Notes: generated by a model not told the origin, from the letters alone. Shown: positions 9,382 to 18,929, numbered from the stretch's first letter. The stretch is DNA of 64,000 bases from CAWKDC01 sp044445605 (GCA_044445605.1 JBIOEA010000003.1:1-64000), one strand, 5' to 3'. Made by a program: numbers and translations.

Positions 9382-11022
9382 ATGCGTAAAATTATTATTA
9401 AAGACATGCTGTTAATGTTAATGGCCAGCTTATTTCTGCTAGTATGCTCTTCACAAAGTTACCCATTACTCGAGCCTGATGAGGCACGCTATACCGAAAT
9501 CCCTCGAGAGATGGTGGAGACAGGAGAGTACCTCGTCCCGCGACTCAATGGTGTTATCTATTTAGAAAAACCACCGTTATTTTATTGGTTGCAATCTTCT
9601 GCGCTTGCTTTATTTGGTGTGGAAGAAGGTTCTGCACGTTTCTGGAATGCTTTTTTTGCTTCATTTACCTGCATGATGGTTTATTTGGCAGGGCATGTCT
9701 TGTATGACAGGCGAACGGGTTGGGTGGCATCCATCTTGTTGTTTTCTAGCTTGTTGTTTTTCGCGATGGCACATTTCATTACGTTGGACATGACACTCAG
9801 TGCATTCATGACGGCGAGTTTATTATGCTTGCTCATGGGGCTGGAACGGAAAGAAGATGGGTTACGTCGGCTGTGTTTTTACAGTAGTTATGCATTTGCG
9901 GGTTTTGCCTTGCTCACAAAAGGATTGGTCGGGATATTATTGCCCGGCAGTATTTTTGTGATTTGGGTGCTGATGACGCGTCGTTTTGTGGTCATGAAGC
10001 ATTTATATCTCGTGTCAGGGCTGTGTCTTTTTTTTGCAATCATATTGCCATGGCACATTTTGATGCAAGAGCGCATCCCTGAGTTTTTTGATTTTTATAT
10101 TGTTGGACAGCATTTCCGTCGTTATCTTACGATGGCAGAGCAGCGTTACCAGCCGTTTTGGTTTTTCATGCCTATTTTATTTGCTGGATTATTGCCGTGG
10201 ACGTTTTTCGCTATTCGGTCATTAAAGCGTTCGATATGCGATTTAAGGTTTCAATTTAAGGAAAAGAGCAAAGAGACATTTTTGTGGATCTGGCCAATAG
10301 TTGTTTTTATGTTTTTTTCATTATCGAAGTCTAAGCTGGTGCCTTACATTTTGCCGGTATTGCCGCCGATATTTTTGTTGTTAGCGAGGGATTTATTATC
10401 CTACCCACGCGCACGCTGGGAGTGGGGCTGTACCTTGGGGTTTGTATTGATAGCAGGTGTAGCCGTCTGCGTCTATCCTTTTGTTGAGCCGATGTTTGGT
10501 TATCATCGTGCCATTTTATTCATGCCCCAATTTGAAACATTGGCTGCGTTACTGTTCTTAACATTTATATTTTGTCTGGTTTTGTTGAGGCACCATAAGG
10601 CATTCCCTGCGTTAGGCACATTGATGTTGGGCACATTGGGTGTATTCACCTTGGCGATCCCGCTTTGGTCTGATGTATCGGATCGTTCCGTCAAGCCGTT
10701 GGCCATGCAAATACGCGCAAGGGAAGGGAAGTTTGACGAGGTGATGGCGTATGGAAAGTATTATCAAGATTTACCGGTTTATACGCGGCAGATTATCACG
10801 GTTGTAGAGAAGAAAGACGAACTCGATTTTGGGATGACGCTTGAAGATAAAAGTAGTTATATGATTGATCAGGCAACGTTTTGGGAAAGATGGAATGATC
10901 CGAATCATCGCGTATTGATGGTGATAAGCCCGAATAAATATGAAGCGTTGTTTGGATATAAGGAGCATAAACCGAGAATCATTGCGCGTACGACACAGGC
11001 GTTGTTGGTGAAGAATCATTAG
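9382..11022 (+). CDS. ArnT/PMT-family membrane glycosyltransferase
   Basis: A 546-residue inner-membrane enzyme of the GT-C fold. Near the N-terminus it has EPDEARYTEIPREM, the acidic periplasmic-loop motif of ArnT-type transferases, then YLEKPPLFYW and about eleven hydrophobic helices. A short soluble C-terminal domain follows. Relatives move sugars such as 4-amino-arabinose from undecaprenyl phosphate to lipid A, or mannose to proteins. The substrate here cannot be read from sequence, and no arn synthesis genes lie in the window. It begins 20 bp after secF, so read-through from the sec operon is likely. Confidence 0.82.
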   Translation: MRKIIIKDMLLMLMASLFLLVCSSQSYPLLEPDEARYTEIPREMVETGEYLVPRLNGVIYLEKPPLFYWLQSSALALFGVEEGSARFWNAFFASFTCMMVYLAGHVLYDRRTGWVASILLFSSLLFFAMAHFITLDMTLSAFMTASLLCLLMGLERKEDGLRRLCFYSSYAFAGFALLTKGLVGILLPGSIFVIWVLMTRRFVVMKHLYLVSGLCLFFAIILPWHILMQERIPEFFDFYIVGQHFRRYLTMAEQRYQPFWFFMPILFAGLLPWTFFAIRSLKRSICDLRFQFKEKSKETFLWIWPIVVFMFFSLSKSKLVPYILPVLPPIFLLLARDLLSYPRARWEWGCTLGFVLIAGVAVCVYPFVEPMFGYHRAILFMPQFETLAALLFLTFIFCLVLLRHHKAFPALGTLMLGTLGVFTLAIPLWSDVSDRSVKPLAMQIRAREGKFDEVMAYGKYYQDLPVYTRQIITVVEKKDELDFGMTLEDKSSYMIDQATFWERWNDPNHRVLMVISPNKYEALFGYKEHKPRIIARTTQALLVKNH

Positions 11023-11484
11023 TAACCGGTTCAGCCCACTATTTTTAAAGATACGTTACCCTTTTAATCTTTCGTCCTCGCTGAACTCTGCTGCGGAAGG
11101 TGATTGTTCGGCGCTGCACACTATATAACGCTCGCGTCTGGCTTGCCACTACGGTGTCATTCTTATCGATGCCATTAGGTCGCTAGCATCGAGGTTGGGC
11201 TCACGCGGAACTCAAAGCTAAGCTCCAGCATCGGAGGCTCGCCAGACAAGATATGTCCCGGCACGATAAGAACAACACCGCATTGGCGCCGACACTCGCT
11301 TTATTGTCGTTTGCTGGAACAATACTTGAATTTGAATAGCATTATTCAAGCCGCACGCATAACAGCGTAGATGCCGGGACCCCGAGCGGTTATATAGCGA
11401 AGGTGAAGAATAATCACATTACGATCTCAAAAAATTCCCCGACACAAGAACCGTCAAGCAAGCTCGACGATTCCTATACAATCA
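11023..11484. other. Non-coding stretch rich in inverted repeats
   Basis: No open reading frame worth calling lies here. The sequence is full of dyads: AAAGAT at 11047 pairs with ATCTTT near 11070; CGATGC and GCATCG face each other at 11167-11191; and 11152-11173 is an imperfect inverted copy of 11260-11280, sharing TTCTTATCG and TGCC blocks. The base composition looks richer in G+C than the neighbouring 3' ends. It could be a structured RNA, a mobile palindromic element, or a decayed gene. I do not recognise a known RNA family. Confidence 0.4.
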
Positions 11485-12717
11485 TTAAAACTGAATCAAA
11501 TCCACGCACGTCAAGACAGCACCCAATTTCTGCTGCAAATAGATGGAATTAGCTTTTTCATGTCCGACGCTGTGGGCGAGCAGGAAGGCCGATTTTTGTT
11601 CTTGAGTAAGATGTGCAGGGATATGTTTTTTGCAATGCGAATGGATAAGACGGATAGGGTTGAACGGTACGCCCGCCTTCCTCGCAGCCTCATCCATCGC
11701 AATTTGTTCAATGCATGATAATCCACTGGCACGCAATATAATCATTTGGCTGCGCCACATCAAGCTGGCGACATTTTCTGCTGGTTGCATGTCGAGCGGA
11801 ATAATTTTTAAATAGGGATTGTTTTTAACATCTTTTAAACATTCTTTCAGGAGGTTATTAAACAAATCTTGATTTCTTGAGCAAGCAATAAAAAAGTAAT
11901 GTGGAACAGGCAACATTTTACCTGCAAAAGTTTTTTGAATTTTCTTAAAATAATCGTAAATGACTTCCAACCCTTGTGAGCCCATCATCAATGTCGTTAC
12001 ATGTGCATCGGCAGGGATAGTGATTTGCCCTGTGGCAGGTAACCCTATATGTGCAGCAAGCTCAGGGTTAATCTTGACGCTCACTGTATCACGGTTTTTT
12101 GGAACTGTTCTAAACGAAGAATGTACCGGTGTGCCCCATGCACTGCTGTAATGCTCTGGGCCTACATTGCAATGCTTTCTCCAGAATTCTTCTGGGGTAT
12201 TAGGCGCTTGCGTTAGCGGCGGTGCCCCATGCATAAAGAAATCTAGGTTCTCGAAATGTTTTCTTTTTTTAATCCCAGAGAAAAATGGGTGATTGGAATT
12301 GACTGGCAGATCCGTCAGCACCTTATGATAGGCCACCGGATTTTTGCTCACTTTTGCCGCTTGCTTAACAAGCAGGGGCGTGAACATGGGCTGTGTATCA
12401 ATAATGCGAGCTATGGGGTGTCCATCAAACAGTGCCTGGAGGTCATTCGAAAGCTTCGTTTCGAGAAAGCGTTCATAAAAGAACTCATAGAAACCTATGG
12501 CGCGCGGTAACAAGTGGGCCAGTAAAGAGTCTTGGCGGATCCCCGTGTTCCAGAGATCAACCACAATGGGCTCAAAAGGGTGCAGGTAATCGACGATATC
12601 CAACGTATGGAAGACAGCATCTGGGCTGTTAGCGATGATTTCAGACTGGATGTTGTTGGTAGCCACCATGTGGCCATGGCCGCTTGAACAGGTGATGAAG
12701 AGAACATGTTCAGGCAT
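11485..12717 (-). CDS. GT-B-fold glycosyltransferase-like protein (MurG/MGDG-synthase type)
   Basis: A 410-residue soluble protein. The N-terminus (HVLFITCSSGHGHMVATNN) has the glycine- and histidine-rich acceptor loop seen in MurG and diacylglycerol glycosyltransferases. A C-terminal segment (ILRASGLSCIEQIA) resembles their donor-sugar-binding helix. No signal peptide or transmembrane helix is present. The match is at pattern level only and parts of the protein look divergent, so the sugar and acceptor are unknown. A secreted enzyme acting in a host is possible but unsupported. It is transcribed alone, upstream of non-coding DNA and next to rpsT. Confidence 0.55.
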   Translation of the reverse strand: MPEHVLFITCSSGHGHMVATNNIQSEIIANSPDAVFHTLDIVDYLHPFEPIVVDLWNTGIRQDSLLAHLLPRAIGFYEFFYERFLETKLSNDLQALFDGHPIARIIDTQPMFTPLLVKQAAKVSKNPVAYHKVLTDLPVNSNHPFFSGIKKRKHFENLDFFMHGAPPLTQAPNTPEEFWRKHCNVGPEHYSSAWGTPVHSSFRTVPKNRDTVSVKINPELAAHIGLPATGQITIPADAHVTTLMMGSQGLEVIYDYFKKIQKTFAGKMLPVPHYFFIACSRNQDLFNNLLKECLKDVKNNPYLKIIPLDMQPAENVASLMWRSQMIILRASGLSCIEQIAMDEAARKAGVPFNPIRLIHSHCKKHIPAHLTQEQKSAFLLAHSVGHEKANSIYLQQKLGAVLTCVDLIQF

Positions 12718-12755
12718 TATCGGAAGTCCTTTCCCAGCGTTGGCAGGTGATCAAA

Positions 12756-12781
12756 TAAGGGCGAAGATGTTTTCGCCCTTA
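12756..12781 (-). terminator. Hairpin after rpsT (member of the GGGCGAA palindrome family)
   Basis: TAAGGGCGA and TCGCCCTTA form a perfect 9-bp stem around a short loop, 22 bp after the rpsT stop. The reverse strand continues with a T-containing tail (TTATTTG). It probably ends rpsT transcription. The arms match the dispersed palindromes at 18863, 24331, 50582 and 61926. Confidence 0.7.
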
Positions 12782-12802
12782 CTTAATATAACCTATAAAT
12801 GG

Positions 12803-13069
12803 CTAGGCTGCTAATGCCTTGATTTGACGGCACAAACGGCTCTTATAACGGCTTGCAGCGTTCTTGGGCACCAGGCCTTTGCGTGCATAACGGTCAATGA
12901 TGGATTGGGCTGCATTGAACGCGGTAGCTGCTGTTTCCGCATTGGCTTCGGAAATAGCTTTACGGACCTTCTTAATCAAGGTGCGCATCTCCGAACGACG
13001 GGATGCATTGTGTTTACGGCGTTGTTCGCCTTGATCAGCGCGTTTTGCTGACTGCTTCGTATTGGCCAA
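12803..13069 (-). CDS. rpsT: 30S ribosomal protein S20
   Basis: An 88-residue very basic protein starting MANTKQSAKRADQGEQRRKH, the standard S20 N-terminus, with the conserved AQSIIDRYARKGLVPKNAASRYKS segment near the C-terminus. It binds 16S rRNA in the small subunit. AAGGAGAG lies just upstream of the start codon. A hairpin follows the stop. Confidence 0.98.
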   Translation of the reverse strand: MANTKQSAKRADQGEQRRKHNASRRSEMRTLIKKVRKAISEANAETAATAFNAAQSIIDRYARKGLVPKNAASRYKSRLCRQIKALAA

Positions 13070-13202
13070 GACTATCTCTCCTTTAGAAATAAGTGCCCAT
13101 TCTCCTAAAATTCCACCCGTATGTCAACAAGGATTTTCAATAAATCGCATGTTTTCCAAGAGTTTTACCAGACTTGCACGACGATGGTCGAGCTCAGCCT
13201 GC

Positions 13203-14483
13203 CTAGTGTACGGATCGTCGATGAACCGAGCGAGGCGACGAGCTGTTAAGGGGAGACTTGTGCTGTGGAACAAGCCTTGGGGAAGGGCAGTTCAGCAGGG
13301 CTTGGTACTGTGGCATAAACCTCGCCGAAGGGTAAAGAGGCGTAAGCTGGGATTGATCGCGGACTAACCCAGGCGAATGGGCACGATTAGGCATAGCCCG
13401 CCGAGTCCGCGGCACAGTCTGAGTATCATAAGCTGGCCTTGCCGCAATAGCGTCATAAGCCTTTATTGTCCGCTCTAGCACTGTCTTGACCGTATCAATC
13501 GTTGGCATTTCGGTCAGGGGGTAGGCTGTTTTCAACCCATCAACGCTGAATCCTTTATATAGTTCTTGTTTAAACTGGTCTAGGGCGTTGGAAAGAATAC
13601 TTTTACAGGACGGTCTTTTTTCCTTTTGAAGGGTAATTTCCAGAAGCTCTTCAATGGTTCGCAAGAGTGAGTAGATATCGTCGCCTTTGCAGCAACGAAT
13701 GTTCCCTATTTTGGGCACCTGTTTTTGCCCTACAACGGTTAAGCGCTCTGGGTGCATATACTTTATCGTTCCCTTGATGAATGAAACCATGGTTTGATCA
13801 GGCAGCATGGTCTCAAAATCGATCAATCGCGTGACGCCCGTTTTGGGATTGAACATAATATTGTGGGGTTTCAAATCGAGGTGCAGCAATCCTTTGTCAT
13901 GCCATTTTTTGATTTCCTTGGAGGCTGCTAGCAATGTGGTGAGGATTTGTCGCGGTGATATGGTTTGATTGTTCTGAAATTTATCGAGGCTGATCCCGTG
14001 GTGCGGCATAAGTAGGTAATATTTCTTACCTAATTTTGCATTTCTCACGTGATAGCCAGTTTCCTCTCCCCATTTTTTACGATTTTCAAGGTCTTTTTGG
14101 CATGATGCTCTAGGATATGTATCTCCAGCATCCATCGGCCGATATACTTTTAAAAACTTAAGCTCACCCGTTTTCAATGAAATAAGCGTTTTAGGCACTG
14201 CATTAGAACTGGGTTTTTGTTTCCAGTCCTGTGGCGAAGGAAGGACTAAAAAAGGCTCATCCTTGATAATCAACAGCGAGTAGGGGTACTTGGGGCGTAC
14301 TTTTTTCATCCAAAGATAAGGTCTGATGTTCTCGTAATCGCGGTAGCAGCATTCGACTTGCGTGCGGTATTCTTTCTGCAGGGGTTCGTCGAATGAAGGC
14401 AGATGCTCATTCAATGCGCGTAACACATCCTCATTAAACATATGGTTCAGTGTACGTTGACGTTCAGGCGACAATGGGAACAT
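13203..14483 (-). CDS. Soluble eukaryotic-type Ser/Thr protein kinase, candidate effector
   Basis: A 426-residue protein with a Hanks-type kinase domain (about 95-330). Visible motifs are a VAIK-like lysine (K112 in KFLKVYR), the catalytic loop HLDLKPHN (D203, N208), DFE in place of DFG (222-224), and an activation-segment end GTIKYMHPE. These imply catalytic competence. There is no transmembrane segment or PASTA domain, unlike housekeeping bacterial kinases, so a translocated effector is plausible. The C-terminus (about 380-426) has imperfect Pro/Ser/Arg-rich repeats built on PSPRLVPQHKSPL. The ribosome site AAGGAG precedes the ATG, and TATACT upstream may be a -10 box. Monocistronic. Confidence 0.82.
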   Translation of the reverse strand: MFPLSPERQRTLNHMFNEDVLRALNEHLPSFDEPLQKEYRTQVECCYRDYENIRPYLWMKKVRPKYPYSLLIIKDEPFLVLPSPQDWKQKPSSNAVPKTLISLKTGELKFLKVYRPMDAGDTYPRASCQKDLENRKKWGEETGYHVRNAKLGKKYYLLMPHHGISLDKFQNNQTISPRQILTTLLAASKEIKKWHDKGLLHLDLKPHNIMFNPKTGVTRLIDFETMLPDQTMVSFIKGTIKYMHPERLTVVGQKQVPKIGNIRCCKGDDIYSLLRTIEELLEITLQKEKRPSCKSILSNALDQFKQELYKGFSVDGLKTAYPLTEMPTIDTVKTVLERTIKAYDAIAARPAYDTQTVPRTRRAMPNRAHSPGLVRDQSQLTPLYPSARFMPQYQALLNCPSPRLVPQHKSPLNSSSPRSVHRRSVH

Positions 14484-14653
14484 GATAGGTACTCCTTCAC
14501 TACTTCCTAAGATGACATATACCTAGTATAGTCATTGGATAGTGGTCTTGCTAACTTTTTTGTAGCTATTTTTGATGATTAGTTTTTCTGAAGTGCGATA
14601 TAAAACAAATGGATATTCCATTTTGATGACAAGTAGGATAGACTGTGAAACTT

Positions 14654-14727
14654 CGGGGCGTGGCGCAGCCTGGTAGCGCACTTGCATGGGGTGCAAGGGG
14701 TCGAAGGTTCAAATCCTTCCGTCCCGA
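14654..14727 (+). tRNA. tRNA-Pro (anticodon GGG)
   Basis: Cloverleaf with acceptor CGGGGCG/CGTCCCG, anticodon loop ATGGGGT (anticodon GGG) and T-loop TTCAAAT. The discriminator is A and CCA is not encoded. Followed directly by an intrinsic terminator. Confidence 0.95.
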
Positions 14728-14735
14728 TTGTCTTG

Positions 14736-14767
14736 AAAAAAAAAGCCACCCAAGGGTGGCTTTTTTA
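14736..14767. terminator. Bidirectional intrinsic terminator
   Basis: A run of nine A, a GCCACCC/GGGTGGC stem with an AA loop, then TTTTTT. It serves tRNA-Pro on the plus strand and the convergent outer-membrane gene on the minus strand. Confidence 0.92.
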
Positions 14768-14785
14768 TTGTCTATGCAACGTCTA

Positions 14786-15490
14786 TTACATAAAACGATA
14801 GAACAAGTTCACACCAATGATGTCAGAGATGTAGAAGTTGTTTTGGTTATTGTGGTTAGGTGCAATCACCGTGTATTCGCCACGGACACCGAACTGATCA
14901 TATGTCAACTCAATACCAGCACCGTAGGTTAATGCAAACGTGTTGAGTACTTCATTACCGGAGACACCTTCGTTGTTTAGTAATTCAGCATCGATATCAG
15001 TTTGGTTTTGGTAGTAAGCAACGCCACCTTTAGCAAACACGTTGAAGTAGTCACCAATCGGAAGATGTATCAAGCCAACGCCATGCACATTCCATTGTTG
15101 AACTTCAATCGTATCTTTGGTGCTTGTTGAGCTATTATGGCCTTTGAAGTTTTGATTGCCGACCCAGGTGTAGCCCATTTCAAATGCGAAATGTTTGCTG
15201 ACTTTACGGCCAACGTACACATCAAAACCTACGTTATTTTCAGACTTTTCGAAATCTGTTTCAACGCCGCCGAGAGGCCAGCCTTCCCAGCTAGATTGGC
15301 CAAAAACAGATTCATCGGACATGCCTGCATCGCCGTTTGCGCCGGCACCGAGGTACCAACCGTTGGCCCAATTTGAATCATAGCCGCTGTGCGTATAGGC
15401 AGGAGCGTGTTGATCGCCGCCAGCAAATGCTGTTGCACAAAGTGCTAAGCTAGCTGCTGTTGCTAAAGATAATTGTTTCAAGTTCATCAT
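14786..15490 (-). CDS. Outer-membrane beta-barrel protein (OmpA/opacity-like)
   Basis: About 234 residues. I chose the ATG at 15490 (or 15487) because AGGGAAA precedes it and the product then starts with a clean signal peptide (NLKQLSLATAASLALCATAFA). The mature part alternates amphipathic strands with aromatic ends (YVGRKVSKHFAFEMGYTWVG, GVRGEYTV) and ends in YRFM, like small eight-stranded barrels of the OmpA/opacity superfamily. It has no peptidoglycan-binding OmpA domain. Likely a surface protein; specific function unknown. Confidence 0.75.
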   Translation of the reverse strand: MMNLKQLSLATAASLALCATAFAGGDQHAPAYTHSGYDSNWANGWYLGAGANGDAGMSDESVFGQSSWEGWPLGGVETDFEKSENNVGFDVYVGRKVSKHFAFEMGYTWVGNQNFKGHNSSTSTKDTIEVQQWNVHGVGLIHLPIGDYFNVFAKGGVAYYQNQTDIDAELLNNEGVSGNEVLNTFALTYGAGIELTYDQFGVRGEYTVIAPNHNNQNNFYISDIIGVNLFYRFM

Positions 15491-15675
15491 AGTTTCCCTA
15501 TTACGTAATAGAATTGTGTCGGAACAAGACAGCGACAGCATAGTTACAAAGATGTAACACACTGCATGTTGACACGCGCGGGAACAGTATAAAGAAATTT
15601 ATTTTTATATGCTAGTACGATCGAAAAAAATTAATCATTCCAATATGGTTTGTGAAGATTGGATTATTGAGAGAT

Positions 15676-15748
15676 TGCCCCGGGCAGGAATCGAACCTGC
15701 GACCTTCCCCTTAGGAGGGGGACGCGCTATCCACTGTGCCACCGGGGC
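15676..15748 (-). tRNA. tRNA-Arg (anticodon CCT)
   Basis: Reverse-strand cloverleaf with acceptor GCCCCGG/CCGGGGC, anticodon loop CTCCTAA (anticodon CCT) and T-loop TTCGATT. The discriminator is A and CCA is not encoded. Confidence 0.95.
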
Positions 15749-15777
15749 GTCGGCACAGTATACGCCGGATGCGTTAT

Positions 15778-17193
15778 TCATTCAATCTTCAATTTCATGA
15801 GCTGCCGCATCAACGCAATTTCAAAGGCTTTGAGCTCAGGTTTTTTGACACTGGTCTGATTAATCATGACGACGACGATGAGGGGGCTTTGGCCAGAGGT
15901 CTTAAACAAATACCCCGCCAGGTTAGATATATGGGACATGGCACCGGTTTTGCCGATAAATCGGCCGACGAGGTCTTTGGTGGCCATACGTGCCCCCAGG
16001 GTGCCGGATTGCCCGGAATACGATAACGCATCCATCAAGATAGGGCGCATGACATCGTCAGCGTAGAAGCTTTTCAAGACGGCGGCCAACGCTTGCGGCG
16101 TAATCATATTGTAATTAGATAACCCCGATCCATCGTACAGCTCGAGGCTGTTATCTGGCAAATCCAGTGTGTCGTAGGCGATGCGTTGCACCGCATAAGA
16201 ACCCGCTTGGAATGTAGCGCGGCCGAACTGCGCTAGCCCAACTTGTTTAGCCAACGTTTCTGTATATAAATTGTTCGAATGGCGCAGGACTTGAACCAAC
16301 AACTCAGGCAGTGGCTCAGACAAATGCGACGTTAGCACTTGCATGTCTGCGGGTGTTTTGCCTTCTTTAATCTCCCCACTAAACGCAATAAGTTGATTGT
16401 TGAGATTCATCTCGAGCAGTTGTGCAGCACGCTTAACGGGGTTAACAATGGCCATTTTCAAACCAATCGGATTTTCCGAGACAGGCCAGCAACCGTATAA
16501 CGTCACATGATTATTTTGATCGATAGACGAATTAAATTGGCAGAGATGATCGGATTCATTTTGTGTGGCAGAGACGACATATGACGTCACTGGCAGGGGA
16601 GGGTTGCTCGTGACACGTGCTGACAGTCGTTGGTTCGGGGTGGGGTTGCCTGACAGCAATACGCTCATCATGTTTTCATCAATGATGGCTGCGCTGATGG
16701 GCGCAGCAAAATACCAATCGAGATCTTCTTGTACCCAGCCGCGCGCATAATAAGGCGCAGGGATTTGGCTGATATCCAGAAATATCGTTCCATGGATGCT
16801 GTTAATGCCGGCATCTTTCATGGATTTTACAAATTGAGCAATGTCATCGCTGCTTAAACTTGGATCACCGGCAAACTTAAGATAGACAGGCCCGGTGTAA
16901 ACGCCTTCATGAATATTGGCACGATCAAGAAAAACATTCGTATTAAATGTAAATTCGGGGCCGAGTGTTTTGAGGGCGGCATAAGCGGTGAACAGTTTTG
17001 TTGTGCTGGCGGGGGTGAAATGTTGACGACCATTCAAATTAATCAGCACTTCGCCCGTATCAGCGCGCTGCACATAAACACCGACATGTGCGTCGGGTAG
17101 GTATTGATTAATGAGTTGTTGGATGCTTGCAACGCTGGCCGCTTGCAGTGTCAATGCCCATAAAAGTGAACAGACTATCGCTATCAATCGCAT
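15778..17193 (-). CDS. dacB: D-alanyl-D-alanine carboxypeptidase/endopeptidase (PBP4, S13)
   Basis: A 471-residue periplasmic penicillin-binding protein that trims peptidoglycan stem peptides and cleaves cross-links. It has a Sec signal peptide (RLIAIVCSLLWALTLQAAS). The three active-site motifs are present: SxxK as PASTTKLFTA, SxN as SGLSNYN, and KTG as FIGKTGAMSH. Length and motif spacing fit the S13 family with its extra inserted domain. Monocistronic, divergent from gltX. Confidence 0.93.
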   Translation of the reverse strand: MRLIAIVCSLLWALTLQAASVASIQQLINQYLPDAHVGVYVQRADTGEVLINLNGRQHFTPASTTKLFTAYAALKTLGPEFTFNTNVFLDRANIHEGVYTGPVYLKFAGDPSLSSDDIAQFVKSMKDAGINSIHGTIFLDISQIPAPYYARGWVQEDLDWYFAAPISAAIIDENMMSVLLSGNPTPNQRLSARVTSNPPLPVTSYVVSATQNESDHLCQFNSSIDQNNHVTLYGCWPVSENPIGLKMAIVNPVKRAAQLLEMNLNNQLIAFSGEIKEGKTPADMQVLTSHLSEPLPELLVQVLRHSNNLYTETLAKQVGLAQFGRATFQAGSYAVQRIAYDTLDLPDNSLELYDGSGLSNYNMITPQALAAVLKSFYADDVMRPILMDALSYSGQSGTLGARMATKDLVGRFIGKTGAMSHISNLAGYLFKTSGQSPLIVVVMINQTSVKKPELKAFEIALMRQLMKLKIE

Positions 17194-17310
17194 TTTCAGC
17201 TCCCTGACTTTTCTTCATCCCTGACTTAAGACAATAAGGTTACGCCGAATTCCAAATGGGCACAAGATGGTTTAGAATAGGAGATATTATTCTTGCAAGG
17301 TCCTATTCCC

Positions 17311-18681
17311 ATGATGATCAAATCCCGTTTTGCCCCAAGTCCAACAGGCACCCTCCATATTGGCAGTGTTCGGACAGCTTTATTTGCTTATTTAGCAGCG
17401 AAGCACCATGGTGGGCAGTTCATATTGCGGATTGAAGACACAGACGGTGAGCGTTCCACCAAAGCGTCGGCCGATGCCATTGTGGAAGGCATGGCCTGGT
17501 TATCGCTCACGCCGGATGAAGGCCCCATTTACCAATCGGATCGTTTGGCGCGTTATAAAGAAGTCGCTGATCAATTATTGGCGAAGGGCATGGCTTACCG
17601 TTGTTATTGCAGCAAAGAACGTTTAGAAGCATTGCGGGAAGGGCACATTGAACGCAAAGAGAAGCCACGTTACGATGGTTTGTGCCGTGATAAGACGGGC
17701 GATCCTAGCACGCCTCATGTCATTCGTTTTAAAACACCGACAGAAGGCTCGGTGACATTTGTGGATTGCGTTCGTGGGACGATCACGGTAGAGAACAGCG
17801 AGCTCGACGATTTAGTGTTAGTTCGTCAAGATGGCATGCCGACCTATAATTTTGCGGTAGTCATTGATGATCATGATATGGGGATCACGCATGTGGTGCG
17901 TGGTGATGACCATATCAACAACACGCCGCGTCAATTGAATTTATTTACTGCATTGGGGTATGAGCCACCTATCTATGGGCACATCCCGATGATCTTGGGC
18001 GAGGACGGTAAACGGCTGTCGAAGCGTCATGGGGCTGTGAACGTGTTGGAATTCCGCGAAGCGGGGTTTTTACCTGAAGCGATGTTAAATTATTTGGTAA
18101 GACTAGGCTGGTCGCATGGTGATCAAGAAATTTTCAGCGTGCAAGAAATGATTGCATTATTCGACATGAATCATTTATCACATTCGCCTGCGGCCATGAA
18201 CATGCAAAAGCTTGAGTGGTTGAATCAGCATTATATGAAGGCATTGCCGTTGAGTGAGGTTACAGAACGCGCACGCCCATTTTTTGAGGCACTCGGGCTG
18301 AATCTGTCGACAGGGCCAGCGTTAGAAGACGTGGTTGCTTTGCAGATTGATCGTGCCAAGACGTTAAAGGAATTGGCAGAAGCGTCTCAGTTCTTCTATG
18401 CGAAGCCGGTGATTGAGGATGAAGCACGGCCTAAGCTTGAGACGCCGAAAGCGCCAGAGGTGTTAAAAGAGGCCTTGAATGTATTCAGCACCTGCGAATT
18501 CGAACCGGATGCTTTGAAGGCGGCCATCACGACGCTGTGCCAGAATTTGGGGTTGAAGATGGGCGAAGTAGGGCCTGTGTTACGTGTGGCGATCACGGGA
18601 ACGATGCATTCGCCTTCGTTAGATAAAACGATGGCATTGTTGGGCAGGGAAGCGGTGTTGACGAGATTAAACAATCATTGA
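17311..18681 (+). CDS. gltX: Glutamyl-tRNA synthetase
   Basis: A 456-residue class I synthetase. It has the HIGH-type motif (SPTGTLHIGS), the zinc-binding pattern CYC...RYDGLC, DDHDMGITHVVRGDDH, and a KMSKS variant KRLSKRHG. The C-terminal helical anticodon-binding region is complete. The ATG at 17311, preceded by AAGG at 17297, is preferred over the in-frame TTG at 17293. Followed by tRNA-Ala and tRNA-Glu, an arrangement also known around gltX in other gammaproteobacteria. Some relatives carry two gltX paralogues; which type this is cannot be settled here. Confidence 0.95.
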   Translation: MMIKSRFAPSPTGTLHIGSVRTALFAYLAAKHHGGQFILRIEDTDGERSTKASADAIVEGMAWLSLTPDEGPIYQSDRLARYKEVADQLLAKGMAYRCYCSKERLEALREGHIERKEKPRYDGLCRDKTGDPSTPHVIRFKTPTEGSVTFVDCVRGTITVENSELDDLVLVRQDGMPTYNFAVVIDDHDMGITHVVRGDDHINNTPRQLNLFTALGYEPPIYGHIPMILGEDGKRLSKRHGAVNVLEFREAGFLPEAMLNYLVRLGWSHGDQEIFSVQEMIALFDMNHLSHSPAAMNMQKLEWLNQHYMKALPLSEVTERARPFFEALGLNLSTGPALEDVVALQIDRAKTLKELAEASQFFYAKPVIEDEARPKLETPKAPEVLKEALNVFSTCEFEPDALKAAITTLCQNLGLKMGEVGPVLRVAITGTMHSPSLDKTMALLGREAVLTRLNNH

Positions 18682-18789
18682 AAATCGGGTAGAGGTGAAA
18701 CATCTAATCTTAATACTGATTTTTTTGAAATTTTTTTGTGAAATCTGCTTGACAGGTTCGCCAGGGATGGTAGAATGGGCACGTTTTCA

Positions 18790-18862
<73 letters not shown>

Positions 18863-18888
18863 GTAGGGGCGAAACATCTTTCGCCCTC
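18863..18888 (+). repeat. Dispersed palindrome after tRNA-Ala
   Basis: GTAGGGGCGAAA and TTTCGCCC arms flank a CATC core and begin at the base after the tRNA. Same family as the copies at 24331, 50582 and 61926. It may help terminate transcription. Confidence 0.75.
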
Positions 18889-18929
18889 TTTGAGGATTGT
18901 AAAGTAACCTGAGAACAAAACGGACATAC

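Noticed and set aside
14645..14932. Frame covering tRNA-Pro and the terminator.
   Set aside because: Its start is the translated tRNA, a common false call.
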